A DNA stretch of 64,000 nt from Algivirga pacifica (GCF_039543525.1 NZ_BAABJX010000020.1:1-64000), one strand, 5' to 3'. Positions 45,432 through 54,431 are shown, numbered from the stretch's first letter. Notes: generated by a model from the sequence alone, not told the origin. Program-made: numbers and translations.

Positions 45432-45914
45432 CTATTCCATTCGTCCGAGGACTCTTTCATAAAGAGGTCGCTCTTCCATACTTTTCTCTATTTCACTCAA
45501 TCCATTTAACAGATGCTTGCTATGTTCTCCTTCCGTTAGCAATTCATCCATAGTCTCTTGTAGGTGTACCCATATTTTACGCACCTGATTCTTCATTACT
45601 TTTCCTTCATCAGTCAAAGTAATCAGCCTTCTTCTTCCATCATCAGGATCTTTTTCCATCTGTACCAACCCTTTCTTTTCCAAGTTAGAAATTAACTGGC
45701 TGATTGCAGAATGGCTTACCTCCAATTTATCCGATATTTCAATTAAAGAAATATGATTTTTCTGATCCAGTAAATAAAAAACTGGGAACCAAGAGGCGTC
45801 AAAAGGAACACCCTCTTCCTGATAAATTTTATTAACCTCTGCTAAAAAGCGCTCACTTAGTCGTCTTAAACGACTTCCAAAAATCAACGCACCTAAATCC
45901 TGATAAAAATTCAT
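45432..45914 (-). CDS. MarR family transcriptional regulator, probably of hut genes
   Basis: A 160-residue winged-helix protein. The recognition helix region reads LEVSHSAISQLISNLEKKGLV near 64-84, and the wing is DPDDGRRRLITLTDEG, the MarR signature. The N-terminal helices form the dimer and ligand pocket. The gene lies directly upstream of hutH in the same direction with its own terminator. The matching palindromes at 45366 and 45928 suggest that it represses itself and the hut operon and is released by a histidine-pathway ligand; this is inference. Confidence 0.9.
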   Translation of the reverse strand: MNFYQDLGALIFGSRLRRLSERFLAEVNKIYQEEGVPFDASWFPVFYLLDQKNHISLIEISDKLEVSHSAISQLISNLEKKGLVQMEKDPDDGRRRLITLTDEGKVMKNQVRKIWVHLQETMDELLTEGEHSKHLLNGLSEIEKSMEERPLYERVLGRME

Positions 45915-45927
45915 TGGACTATTAAAA

Positions 45928-45943
45928 ATATAAGTACTTATAT
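45928..45943. promoter_or_regulatory. Perfect 16-bp palindrome before marR
   Basis: ATATAAGTACTTATAT is its own reverse complement and ends 14 bp upstream of the marR ATG. A near-identical site lies before hutH. Confidence 0.8.
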
Positions 45944-46075
45944 ATCTATAACGCTATTATAGAAAAAAATCTTCAAAAAACCATATTGGAGCTGCCTTTT
46001 TGTTATATACATATATAATATCTATTTAGTTCGGCGTTTATTATCTAAATCATCGGTATTCTAAACGTATAAAAT

Positions 46076-46462
46076 ATGGTAGAGGCTATCACCCACGACA
46101 TTCGCGTAAGCATAGAAAGCTCTTTTCAGGAAGAATATGCCAACATCCAACATTCTAACTTTGTATATACCTATGAAGTCACCATTGAGAACTTAGGGGA
46201 TTACAGTATACAACTCATCAGTAGGGAATGGTACATTGTTGATGCCAATGGCAAACATACGCATGTTTCGGGGGAAGGGGTAATCGGCCTACAGCCCATA
46301 ATTGATCCACAAGGTAAACACTGCTATGAATCAGGATGTCATCTTTCTGCCGAAATGGGGAAGATGTATGGAAAGTACTTTATGAAACGTCTAATTGATG
46401 GGGCAATCCTAGAGGTAGAAATTCCTGTTTTCTTTCTGATTCCAAACTATAAACTCAACTAA
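46076..46462 (+). CDS. apaG: ApaG domain protein
   Basis: A 128-residue beta-sandwich protein of the ApaG family. It has the strand VYTYEVTIENLG near 30-41, the SREWYIVDANGK turn (about 49-60) and VSGEGVIGLQPIIDPQG (about 63-79), all diagnostic. The family is linked to divalent metal (Co2+/Mg2+) resistance and occurs in eukaryotic F-box proteins; its biochemistry is unclear. Full length, monocistronic, divergent from marR. Confidence 0.93.
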   Translation: MVEAITHDIRVSIESSFQEEYANIQHSNFVYTYEVTIENLGDYSIQLISREWYIVDANGKHTHVSGEGVIGLQPIIDPQGKHCYESGCHLSAEMGKMYGKYFMKRLIDGAILEVEIPVFFLIPNYKLN

Positions 46463-47009
46463 TTCTTTATTACTTATTCCACAACCTACACAATCCATAT
46501 TTCTCACCTTTTTCCTCTTCTGGAAGCAGCATCCCACCACTTTTAAATTAATACTTAAAATAGTCCTATTGACAACATAAAAAGGGAAGGATATTTTCCC
46601 TCCATGTATTAAAATAGGTAAATTCTACATGTTTTTTTTTAAGATTCATTTTATATTCAAATATAATCAAATGAAAAAAAACATTTCTAAATCAAGAAAT
46701 TAAAGATAAAGCCGAGTAGCACACAGAGTAGTTCATCAGTTACAGATTGCATAGAAAGGCAGGTCTCCGTGGGACTTGCTTTTTTTTTGTGGTAAAAAAC
46801 AAGGGACATATAAGTAGAGAGGATACCACAAAATTCCTATAAGTCAAAAGGATGATTATAAGTAGGGACAGGCTCAATGTTGTCAACTTAAGGAAAGTGC
46901 ATGTAGAAAGAGTAGTACAAACCCGCTGCAGGCTGTATCATGACATACGTGACGCTACAAGCAGTTTCTACCTCACTTACTGTTCATCAAACGACCACAA
47001 GGGTCCTCA
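46463..47009. other. Non-coding region with a terminator-like hairpin
   Basis: 547 bases without a credible gene. GCAGGTC (46759-46765) pairs with GACTTGC (46773-46779), with one G/T pair, followed by nine T, a good intrinsic terminator on the plus strand. It lies almost 300 bp beyond apaG, so it may end either a long apaG transcript or an unrecognised small RNA starting after about 46660. No promoter box seen. Confidence 0.45.
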
Positions 47010-47855
47010 CTACTTGAGGGAAATCTTATTACTACGATCAGTAGAATCTGCGAAATACTCTTTCAGCTTCTGTCTAATCTCTAATGTAGAAAGATTATGA
47101 AAAATACGTCCACCACGTATATAAGACATTTGACCAGTTTCTTCAGACACTACTAATACTGCGGTATTAGTTACTTCTGTCATACCAATACCAGCACGGT
47201 GTCTTAAGCCCATTGTTGCAGGGATATTCTGATTTTCTGTTACAGGCAAGATACAACGTGCGGCAGTAATTCTATTTTTATAGATCAATACTGCTCCGTC
47301 ATGAAGGGGACTATTCTTGAAAAAGATCGATAACAAAATCCGTTTAGAGATCTTAGCATCCAGATGATCCCCTGTGTCGGCATAATAGCTCAAGGCATCA
47401 TCTTTGGAAATCACCATTAAGGCTCCTGTTGCAGAAGCCCCCATTTCTTTCATCGCTTCCACAATTGGAGAAATATCTAGTTCAGTATCCTTATCCTTCC
47501 GGCTTCTAAACAAGCGTAATAGAGGGAAATTTTTGAAATCGGTGGAGTTACCTACCAACATCAAGAACTTACGTATTTCTGGCTGAAACAAGATAATGGC
47601 TGCCATCACCCCAACCTCCATAAACTGTCCTAAGAGCGCAGAAAGAAGCTCCATTTCTGTCGCTTTGACCACCTGATAAACCAGGTATAGGGAAAGGATT
47701 CCCAAAAAGATTTTCAGGGCAACACTTCCTCTAATCAGCTTATAGAGATTAAACAATAGTATTGATACCATAAGAATATCAATAATATCAACCATTTCTA
47801 TCTCTAGAAAGCCTATCTGAAAGAGCAATATTCCTCGATGAATCTGTGCAAACAA
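47010..47855 (-). CDS. dacA: Diadenylate cyclase (c-di-AMP synthase)
   Basis: A membrane-bound enzyme making cyclic di-AMP from two ATP. Two to three N-terminal membrane spans (about 22-95) precede the DAC domain with DGAVLIY at 186-192 and LRHRAG at 217-222, both needed for catalysis. The listed first codon is TTG. The first ATG is residue 21 (47795), but relatives begin about ten residues before that Met, so a TTG start (residue 1 or 10) is plausible. It is downstream of folP on the same strand, a neighbourhood seen in many Bacteroidota. Confidence 0.93.
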   Translation of the reverse strand: MFAQIHRGILLFQIGFLEIEMVDIIDILMVSILLFNLYKLIRGSVALKIFLGILSLYLVYQVVKATEMELLSALLGQFMEVGVMAAIILFQPEIRKFLMLVGNSTDFKNFPLLRLFRSRKDKDTELDISPIVEAMKEMGASATGALMVISKDDALSYYADTGDHLDAKISKRILLSIFFKNSPLHDGAVLIYKNRITAARCILPVTENQNIPATMGLRHRAGIGMTEVTNTAVLVVSEETGQMSYIRGGRIFHNLSTLEIRQKLKEYFADSTDRSNKISLK

Positions 47856-47957
47856 TCTATTGTATTTTTAATTGGTGATAATCGGAATGGTAAATAAAGA
47901 CTGACCACAAGGATCAATTGTATTCTTAACAAAGGTAAAGGATATTCCATGGAATAT

Positions 47958-48803
47958 CTATTCTCTCAACAATTGAATCACCTGTTTGGCTTCTTTTACA
48001 TCGTGAACCCTCAATAAGCTTGCGCCATTCTGTATTGCGATTGTATTCAATACAGTGGTACCATTCAACGCTTCAGCAGGGGTGATATCCAGCTTTTTAT
48101 AAATCATGGACTTACGAGAAAGCCCAGCCAAAATAGGATAATTCAAGATCCGTAGCTCACCTAAACAATGCAGCAACTGATAATTTTGCTCCACCGTTTT
48201 AGCAAAACCAAACCCCGGATCAATGATAATATCTTTACCACCTGCAGCCAGGAACTTATCTGCTTGTTGATGAAAGAAATCCAACAGTTCACCAACCAAA
48301 TCGCTATATTGTGTCTTTTGTTGCATTGTTTGCGGTGTTCCCCTCATATGCATCATAATGTATGGCACTTGCAAGCCCGCTACAACTTCCAGCATTTGTT
48401 GATCCAATTGTCCACCAGAGATATCATTTACTATATGCGCCCCTTGCTGAATGGCAGCCTCTGCCACTTCTGAACGGAACGTATCTATAGAAATCAATGC
48501 CTGCGGAAATGCCTCAGACAAGGTCTTAATGATCGGTAAAACTCTTTTCTTTTCTTCTTCTACCGATATATCCTCTGCGCCAGGACGAGAAGAGTATCCT
48601 CCGATATCCAAAATGTCCGCTCCTTCTTCCAGCATTTTTTGAGCCTGTTGAAAAGCATAATCTATGTGGGCATGCTTTCCCCCATCATAAAATGAGTCTG
48701 GAGTGACATTCAAAATCCCCATGACCTTAGGAACTTCCAAGGATACTAGTTTTCCTTGAATACAAATCGTTTTTCGCTCAGTAAATTCGTTAAACTTGTA
48801 CAC
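47958..48803 (-). CDS. folP: Dihydropteroate synthase
   Basis: This 281-residue TIM-barrel enzyme joins p-aminobenzoate to dihydropterin pyrophosphate in folate synthesis and is the sulfonamide target. Signatures: GILNVTPDSFYDGG at 29-42, DIGGYSSRPGAE near 71-82, and IDPGFGFAKT (pterin site) plus LAGLSRKSM. Length is typical. It is followed by dacA after 154 bp measured to the first ATG of dacA (102 to the TTG). Divergent from the DUF1599 gene. Confidence 0.96.
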   Translation of the reverse strand: MYKFNEFTERKTICIQGKLVSLEVPKVMGILNVTPDSFYDGGKHAHIDYAFQQAQKMLEEGADILDIGGYSSRPGAEDISVEEEKKRVLPIIKTLSEAFPQALISIDTFRSEVAEAAIQQGAHIVNDISGGQLDQQMLEVVAGLQVPYIMMHMRGTPQTMQQKTQYSDLVGELLDFFHQQADKFLAAGGKDIIIDPGFGFAKTVEQNYQLLHCLGELRILNYPILAGLSRKSMIYKKLDITPAEALNGTTVLNTIAIQNGASLLRVHDVKEAKQVIQLLRE

Positions 48804-49162
48804 TGTCTGTAACCTTTATTATTCTGTTACTCCAAACACTTACTAAAAAAGTTGTTCGGAATACTTCTTTAAATATTCCAAGTCTGGAATAAGTTTCTCT
48901 AACATCTATTTTAAATGAGTATAAAAAGTCAGTACTCATCTAAAATAAAGTTAAAGGTACGTTATTCTCTTATCATATTTACTTTCCTCCATAACAATTC
49001 AATGCTCAGGCCTGTATTTACTTTGGGAAAATGATTTTAACCATAAGTTTGAAGAAATACTCCTCTAAATTTAACATTCCCGATCTATTAATATTAGAAT
49101 ATTCGTAAATTCGAGCCTATTTATTATATTTTTCAATCAAACGGCAGTAATACCCCTTATCC
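48804..49162. other. Divergent region folP/DUF1599 with hairpins
   Basis: 359 bases without a gene. TATTTTAAATGAGTA (48906-48920) pairs with TACTCATCTAAAATA (48932-48946), one mismatch, and ATTCCAAGTCTGGAAT (48877-48892) is a shorter hairpin. Both lie in the folP leader direction and could be regulatory. Confidence 0.5.
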
Positions 49163-49714
49163 ATGGAGAAGAATACGGAGCTAGAGTACAAGGCAGTGAT
49201 TAGCAAATGCAAAGCACTTTTTGAGAAGAAAACCTCTGATTATGGTACAGCTTGGAGGATTCTACGTTTGCCTTCTATTACCGATCAAATTTATATCAAA
49301 GCACAGCGCATCCGTTCTATACAAGAAAAAGGTACTCAAAAAATTGAGGATAACCTTCAAGGTGAATTTATTGGCATCATTAACTATAGCGTAATGGCGT
49401 TGACACAATTAGCGCTAGAAGGAGACGATCGCCTGGAGCTTACAACAGAAGAGGTGATGGAACATTATGAAAAGCACGCTCAGGAAACTATGGACTTGAT
49501 GCTCAACAAAAACCATGATTACGGAGAAGCATGGAGACAAATGCGGGTGAGTAGTATCACGGATATTATCCTGATGAAACTTCTGAGAGTTAAACAAATT
49601 GAAGAAAACAAAGGAAATACCTTAGTATCGGAAGGAGTAGATGCCAATTATCAGGATATGATCAACTACGCAGTATTTGCGCTGATTTTGATGGGATTTG
49701 ATAAAGAGAAGTAA
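49163..49714 (+). CDS. DUF1599 protein with duplicated domain
   Basis: A 183-residue protein made of two similar halves. The first has SDYGTAWRILRLPSITDQI near 28-46 and the second HDYGEAWRQMRVSSITDII near 116-134, each followed by a helix with KxxRxxxIxE and a closing INY(S/A)V segment. DUF1599 is also called nucleotide-modification-associated domain 1, linked to phage DNA-modification enzymes. Here the context is housekeeping (folP, dacA, DoxX-like gene), so a nucleotide- or phosphate-binding role is possible but unproven. Its end is 53 bp before the DoxX-like gene, likely the same operon. Confidence 0.9.
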   Translation: MEKNTELEYKAVISKCKALFEKKTSDYGTAWRILRLPSITDQIYIKAQRIRSIQEKGTQKIEDNLQGEFIGIINYSVMALTQLALEGDDRLELTTEEVMEHYEKHAQETMDLMLNKNHDYGEAWRQMRVSSITDIILMKLLRVKQIEENKGNTLVSEGVDANYQDMINYAVFALILMGFDKEK

Positions 49715-49767
49715 TAGGCAAAAAGTAGAAGGTAACAGGTTACAGAAAACAGATTAACTTTAACAAC

Positions 49768-50886
49768 ATGATGCGATTGACAAGCAAATTACTAACATTT
49801 TTTGTAGGAGGCACCTTTATATTCTCAGGACTGATCAAGGTGAATGATCCAAAGGGAACAGCAATCAAACTAGAAGAATACTTTACAGTATTTGCAGATG
49901 ATGTATCTTCCTTTGCTCCTTTTTTGGAAGATTTCTTTCTGGGGCTTATTCCCCTCGCCATGATCTTCTCTATTGTCATTTCATCGTTAGAAGTAATTCT
50001 TGGTACCGCTTTACTTTTTGGTTACCGTAAAAAATATACCCTTAAGGCAATACTGGGACTACTTCTCTTTTTCGGGTTTTTAACCTTCTACTCTGCTTAC
50101 TTCAATAAAGTAACAGATTGCGGTTGTTTCGGAGATGCTATTAAGTTTACCCCTTGGGAATCCTTCACTAAGGATCTGGTGTTATTGGTCGCTACCCTGT
50201 TAATCTTTGCACATCCTTACAACAGAAGTGCTAATTATACTTCTTTGTTTTCTACCGTTATGGTTGCTGCAAGCACCCTTGCTTGTGCGGGTATTGCTGG
50301 ATATGCCCTTATGCACCTTCCTATTGTAGACTTTAGACCCTATAAGATTGGAGCAAATATTCCAGCATTACTATCTCCCACTACTCCTTGTCAGTATGTC
50401 TATATTATGGAAAAAGGTGGAGAGGAGTTTGAGTTTCAGAAATATCCAACTGAGCCTGGATATAATTATGTCAGTTCTCGCCTATTGAATGAAGAAGCTT
50501 GCATCTCTCCCATTCCAGATTTCAACTTCACCGATGCAGATGGTAATGATTATACCAACACATTACTTAGTGGAAATAAATTAGTCATCATCATAGAGCT
50601 CGTTAGCAAAGCCAACCAGGCTCCTTTTGATGATTTTGTAAAATTACAAAATTCACTAAAAGACAGTAGTATTGAGGTTGTCACTCTGACAGCAGATCCT
50701 TCACACTATAAGGCATTTGCTCAGGAAAAAGGGCTTGAATGGCCTTATGCTATAGGAGATGCTACCGTACTAAAAGCCATGATTCGCTCTAACCCAGGTA
50801 TTATACTATTAAAAGATGGTGTAGTTGCAGGAAAATGGCATTACAATGATACGCCTTCTGCAGAGATCCTCTTGCCTTTGTTATAG
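49768..50886 (+). CDS. DoxX/MauE-like membrane protein with thioredoxin-like domain
   Basis: A 372-residue protein (BT_3928-type family). Residues about 1-190 hold four to five membrane spans of the DoxX/MauE fold, with VTDCGCFGDAIKFTPWESF near 112-130, the cysteine motif typical of MauE-like redox proteins. Residues about 240-372 form a thioredoxin-like domain without a visible CxxC. A role in periplasmic disulfide exchange or respiration-linked redox is inferred. It follows the DUF1599 gene as in other Bacteroidota; the triose-phosphate isomerase gene often found next is not here. Confidence 0.82.
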   Translation: MMRLTSKLLTFFVGGTFIFSGLIKVNDPKGTAIKLEEYFTVFADDVSSFAPFLEDFFLGLIPLAMIFSIVISSLEVILGTALLFGYRKKYTLKAILGLLLFFGFLTFYSAYFNKVTDCGCFGDAIKFTPWESFTKDLVLLVATLLIFAHPYNRSANYTSLFSTVMVAASTLACAGIAGYALMHLPIVDFRPYKIGANIPALLSPTTPCQYVYIMEKGGEEFEFQKYPTEPGYNYVSSRLLNEEACISPIPDFNFTDADGNDYTNTLLSGNKLVIIIELVSKANQAPFDDFVKLQNSLKDSSIEVVTLTADPSHYKAFAQEKGLEWPYAIGDATVLKAMIRSNPGIILLKDGVVAGKWHYNDTPSAEILLPLL

Positions 50887-50922
50887 TCATTCCAGAAAAG
50901 CTTTGATAAGCTAGGAAATAAC

Positions 50923-51080
50923 TTATCGGTTATCGGTTATCGGTTATCGGTTATCGGTTATCGGTTATCGGTTATCGGTTATCGGTTATCGGTTATCGGT
51001 TATCGGTTATCGGTTATCGGTTATCGGTTATCGGTTAAGAAAATTATTTTAACCATAAACGGTAAGCTATAACCGATAAA
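50923..51080. repeat. TTATCGG x16 array with inverted tail
   Basis: Sixteen perfect units (50923-51034), then TTAAGAAAATTATTTTAACC and a short tail of complementary CGATAA units (ATAACCGATAAA at 51069-51080). The same array-plus-tail is repeated at 52733. The end lies 71 bp upstream of the ABC permease start. Confidence 0.97.
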
Positions 51081-51151
51081 TAAAGAAATATACTAGATAA
51101 AAAAGCCTTTCGTTATTTGAATAACTGATCATACACAACAAATCTTCTCTT

Positions 51152-52207
51152 ATGGTAAAGTTTATCGTCCGACGTCTTTTTAACGGCTCCCTGGTTATGT
51201 TTGGAGTGGTCGTGGTCACCTTCCTGCTTTATCACACCCTACCTGGTGACCCCGTAAATATGATGGCCGGAAACAGTTCCTCCATGGAAACACGTCAACA
51301 TATGAGGGAAGAGCTGGGACTAGATCAACCATTGCTCCAGCAATTTGTGATCTACATCAATGACCTATCAGTGGTAAGCGTTCATGCCAATACGGAAGAA
51401 AATAAGAGCAAATATGACTATTGGTTACTGCTGCCTTTAGGAGAGCATGCCTTGACACTGAAATCTCCCTATTTAAGACGTTCATTCCGTTCCAATAAAA
51501 GGGTAGACGACATCTTGTTGGAACATCTACCAGGTACCTTATGGCTCACCTTGGTCTCCATTGTATTTGCAGCAATCGTTGGGATTGTCATAGGAGGCAT
51601 TGCCGCCTTAAACTATGGTTCTTACATTGACAACTTTCTGATGAGTAGTTCTGTCTTAGGTATCTCTACTCCATCTTTTGTGTCTGCCATTGTTATCTCC
51701 ATTACTTTTGGGTACTACCTGTCTGACTATACGCACTTAAACATGACAGGATCTTTATGGGAAACAGACCCTATCTACGGGAGGCAGTTACAATTAAAAA
51801 ATATCATTCTTCCAGCTTTAACATTAGGGATACGTCCGCTGACGATCATCGCACAACTTACCCGTAATGCCATGCTGGATGTACTTTCTCAAGACTATAT
51901 CCTTACCGCCAAAGCCAAAGGACTCCCTCCTTTTACGATCATCGTTAAGCACGCTCTTAAAAATGCCCTAAACCCGGTTGTTACAGCTATTTCGGGGTGG
52001 ATGGCCTCCCTGATTACAGGTGCATTTTTTGTAGAGTATATTTTTAAATGGAAAGGAATAGGCATGAAGACGATACAAGCCGTAGAATATCTTGACCTTC
52101 CAATTATTATTGGTGCTACTTTAATGATCTCTGGAATCTTTGTACTCATCAACTTATTTGTCGACATCCTGTACGCAGGACTAGACCCTCGTATCCGACT
52201 AAACTAA
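51152..52207 (+). CDS. ABC transporter permease, DppB/OppB-like
   Basis: A 351-residue inner-membrane permease. It opens with the N-terminal span and GDPVNMMAG, then LGLDQPLLQQFV, as in peptide/nickel permeases. The EAA loop that contacts the ATPase is YILTAKAKGLPPFTIIVKH near 249-267. Six membrane spans. A periplasmic insertion of about 60 residues (70-130) is unusual. No second permease, binding protein or ATPase lies nearby, so it must work with components encoded elsewhere. Six bases separate it from aroK, so they are probably cotranscribed. TTATCGG arrays flank the pair. Confidence 0.92.
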   Translation: MVKFIVRRLFNGSLVMFGVVVVTFLLYHTLPGDPVNMMAGNSSSMETRQHMREELGLDQPLLQQFVIYINDLSVVSVHANTEENKSKYDYWLLLPLGEHALTLKSPYLRRSFRSNKRVDDILLEHLPGTLWLTLVSIVFAAIVGIVIGGIAALNYGSYIDNFLMSSSVLGISTPSFVSAIVISITFGYYLSDYTHLNMTGSLWETDPIYGRQLQLKNIILPALTLGIRPLTIIAQLTRNAMLDVLSQDYILTAKAKGLPPFTIIVKHALKNALNPVVTAISGWMASLITGAFFVEYIFKWKGIGMKTIQAVEYLDLPIIIGATLMISGIFVLINLFVDILYAGLDPRIRLN

Positions 52208-52213
52208 ACATTC

Positions 52214-52732
52214 ATGCGAATTTACTTAATTGGAATGCCTGGCTGTGGAAAAAGCACAGTAGGGCATCACCTAGCAGAGGCCCTCAACTATAATTTCCTT
52301 GACTTGGACCAAGCAATCGAAGAAAAAGAAGGGAATAGTATTCCTGATATTTTTTCCACAAAAGGAGAAGACTACTTTAGAAAAATAGAGAAAGAGGTTC
52401 TGGAAACTACATTACCAGAAAACACCGTTATTGCTACTGGTGGAGGAGCTCCTTGTTTTTTCAATAATATGGGCTTTATCAAGGAGCAGGGACTTGCCAT
52501 CTTTTTAGATACACCTACGAAGTTATTAGCCGAAAGAGTCCTTCAGCAAAAAGGAAGTAGGCCACTGGTCGATGATCAGCAAAGTCTAGAAAACGTACAG
52601 AAAGCATTAGAAGAGAAAAGAAACGACCGGTTAGCTTTTTACATGCAAGCAGACTATCGTATAGATACCTCAGAAGGCACCCCATTACAATTGTCAGAGA
52701 GAATTAGTGCTTTCGTCTCCAAGCATTGTTAA
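52214..52732 (+). CDS. aroK: Shikimate kinase
   Basis: This 172-residue P-loop kinase phosphorylates shikimate at O3 in aromatic amino acid synthesis. Walker A is GMPGCGKST (7-15). Shikimate contacts are Asp32 in LDLDQ, Arg56 in DYFRKIE and the GGG at 76-78 (ATGGGAP). The lid has GSRPLV near 115. Normal length. It follows the permease gene by six bases and its stop codon directly abuts the second TTATCGG array. Confidence 0.97.
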   Translation: MRIYLIGMPGCGKSTVGHHLAEALNYNFLDLDQAIEEKEGNSIPDIFSTKGEDYFRKIEKEVLETTLPENTVIATGGGAPCFFNNMGFIKEQGLAIFLDTPTKLLAERVLQQKGSRPLVDDQQSLENVQKALEEKRNDRLAFYMQADYRIDTSEGTPLQLSERISAFVSKHC

Positions 52733-52923
52733 TTATCGGTTATCGGTTATCGGTTATCGGTTATCGGTTATCGGTTATCGGTTATCGGTTATCGGTTATC
52801 GGTTATCGGTTATCGGTTATCGGTTATCGGTTATCGGTTAAGAAAATTATTTTAACCATAAACGATAAGCTATAACCGATAACCGATAAACTTTTTTTAA
52901 GCGATAACCGGTAAACGATAAAC
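52733..52923. repeat. TTATCGG x15 array with inverted tail
   Basis: Fifteen perfect units (52733-52837), the same TTAAGAAAATTATTTTAACC joint as at 51035, then decayed complementary units (CGATAAG, CCGATAA, CCGATAAA, CCGGTAAACGATAAA). The block fills the gap between the convergent aroK and DUF445 genes. Confidence 0.97.
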
Positions 52924-52927
52924 ATTT

Positions 52928-53524
52928 TTAAGCGGAAAGACTCACTAACAACAATTGTAATAATCCTACCATAAAGCCCAAAACAGCCCCCATTACCTCA
53001 ATAAAGGTTAACTCTTTTTTGATTACCGACATCAATAGGTCTTCAAACTTTTCATCCGAAAATTCCATTACTTTTTGAACGACCATTTGCTCGATATCTA
53101 CTTGATCAATCTTCTCAGAGATTTTGACCGTCATTTGAGGAACCATCTCATCAACCATGGTTTCTACTTTTACCTTAATCTGGGTGACCATTTGATCTCC
53201 ACCAAACATCAATAACATCGCCTCAGCTCCTTTCAGCTTTTCTTCCAGAAAGGCATCCAATTGTTCCATAATTGCTCCTTTAATCTGGTCATGACTTTCA
53301 TTGGAATTAATCTTGGCACTAATCATTTCCGGAGAGAATAAATCCCTGGCTACAATACGTCCCAACCGTTGGGCTAACATCGGTTTACGTTTAGGAAATA
53401 TACCATGAAACGTAAAGAATAAAACTTTTACCGGTCTTCTAGGATGAAACAACATCTTAATGGCTACATAGTTGGTAAACCATCCGATTGCAGCGGCAAT
53501 AACAGGTAAAAAATAGTTTAGCAT
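52928..53524 (-). CDS. DUF445 family membrane protein
   Basis: A 198-residue protein with one membrane span at each end (about 3-20 and 180-197). The opening PVIAAAIGWFTNYVAIKMLFHP is the DUF445 (YheB-like) signature, followed by GIFPKRKPMLAQRLG, and the middle is amphipathic helix. The family is widespread in bacteria and of unknown function. Upstream (minus strand) is maf after 48 bp, so the two may form an operon. Confidence 0.92.
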   Translation of the reverse strand: MLNYFLPVIAAAIGWFTNYVAIKMLFHPRRPVKVLFFTFHGIFPKRKPMLAQRLGRIVARDLFSPEMISAKINSNESHDQIKGAIMEQLDAFLEEKLKGAEAMLLMFGGDQMVTQIKVKVETMVDEMVPQMTVKISEKIDQVDIEQMVVQKVMEFSDEKFEDLLMSVIKKELTFIEVMGAVLGFMVGLLQLLLVSLSA

Positions 53525-53572
53525 AATGGTTCAATTAATTGGTTTTATATACTTTTTTCAAAAATAGAATCG

Positions 53573-54163
53573 CTACTTCTCATATGAGATATATGGCTTA
53601 AGGTAAGTATAAAGCTTTTCAGTAGGAAGCCCCATAACATTAAAGTAACTTCCTTCTATTCGCTCTATCCCTATTAACCCTATCCACTCCTGAATACCAT
53701 AGGCACCTGCCTTATCGTACGGCTTATAGGTCGAGACATAATAAGCAATCTCTTCTTTACTCAAAGAACGGAATACGACTTCTGTGCAGTCCGTGAAAAC
53801 CTCCTGATGGTCAGCTGTGGCCAAGCAAACTGCGGTATATACCTGATGCTTTTTTCCCGACATCCCTGCAATCATTTGTAAGGCTTCTTGTTCATCTGCT
53901 GGCTTCCCTAATACCTTACCATCATTTACGACTACGGTATCAGAAGTAATCAATAGTTCTTCCTCCACCAATGTCCCCTCAAATGCTTTTCCTTTAAGGG
54001 ATGCTAAATAGGCTGCTACATCTGCTGCTTCAATTTCCTCAGGAAAAATCTCTTCCACCTCTTTGGTTCTTACCTCAAAAGAAAGTCCCATCTGCTCCAA
54101 TAATTGTTGCCTACGGGGAGACTTGGAAGCCAGAATAATTTTTTTACTTACGATTAAGTTCAT
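53573..54163 (-). CDS. maf: Maf family nucleotide pyrophosphatase
   Basis: A 196-residue enzyme that hydrolyses non-canonical or pyrimidine nucleoside triphosphates to monophosphates. The substrate-binding start LASKSPRRQQLLEQMG (11-26), the catalytic Asp in ITSDTVVV (about 68-75), the KPADEQEA block and the closing YDKAGAYGIQ are clear. It most resembles the dTTP/UTP branch, though I cannot separate subtypes with certainty. Likely cotranscribed with the DUF445 gene. Confidence 0.93.
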   Translation of the reverse strand: MNLIVSKKIILASKSPRRQQLLEQMGLSFEVRTKEVEEIFPEEIEAADVAAYLASLKGKAFEGTLVEEELLITSDTVVVNDGKVLGKPADEQEALQMIAGMSGKKHQVYTAVCLATADHQEVFTDCTEVVFRSLSKEEIAYYVSTYKPYDKAGAYGIQEWIGLIGIERIEGSYFNVMGLPTEKLYTYLKPYISYEK

Positions 54164-54249
54164 TTTATAGTATAAAATAAAAACGAGACAACCTCATAAC
54201 TCCAACAAAAATGAAAATCATTCAAATGAGATACGTTGTTGACGTTGAA

Positions 54250-54306
54250 GGAGAAAGGATGAAGAAAAGCACCCTTTTAAAAGGTATTTTCCTTCATCCT
54301 TTCTCC
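54250..54306. terminator. Heptad-built hairpin downstream of the Lrp gene
   Basis: GGAGAAAGGATGAAG (54250-54264) is complementary to CTTCATCCTTTCTCC (54292-54306), with the palindrome CCTTTTAAAAGG in the loop. The arms are heptads (CTTCATC, CTTTCTC) of the kind seen at 60984-61018. Probably terminates the Lrp transcript. Confidence 0.7.
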
Positions 54307-54431
54307 TTTTATCCCTCTGAAAATAATTTCACTTAACAGTTCGTTATGAGACGGCCCCGCTTCATAATAATTTTTCTTACTTATACATTTGGAGTTGATG
54401 ATTCAATCAACAAACTCTACCTAAAGACCTA

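Noticed and set aside
46852..47100. 82-codon ORF on the plus strand downstream of apaG
   Set aside because: It overlaps the 3' end of dacA antisense, has no recognisable domain and unusual composition.
50923..52923. CRISPR array
   Set aside because: The TTATCGG units are 7 bases long and directly adjacent, with no spacers and no cas genes.
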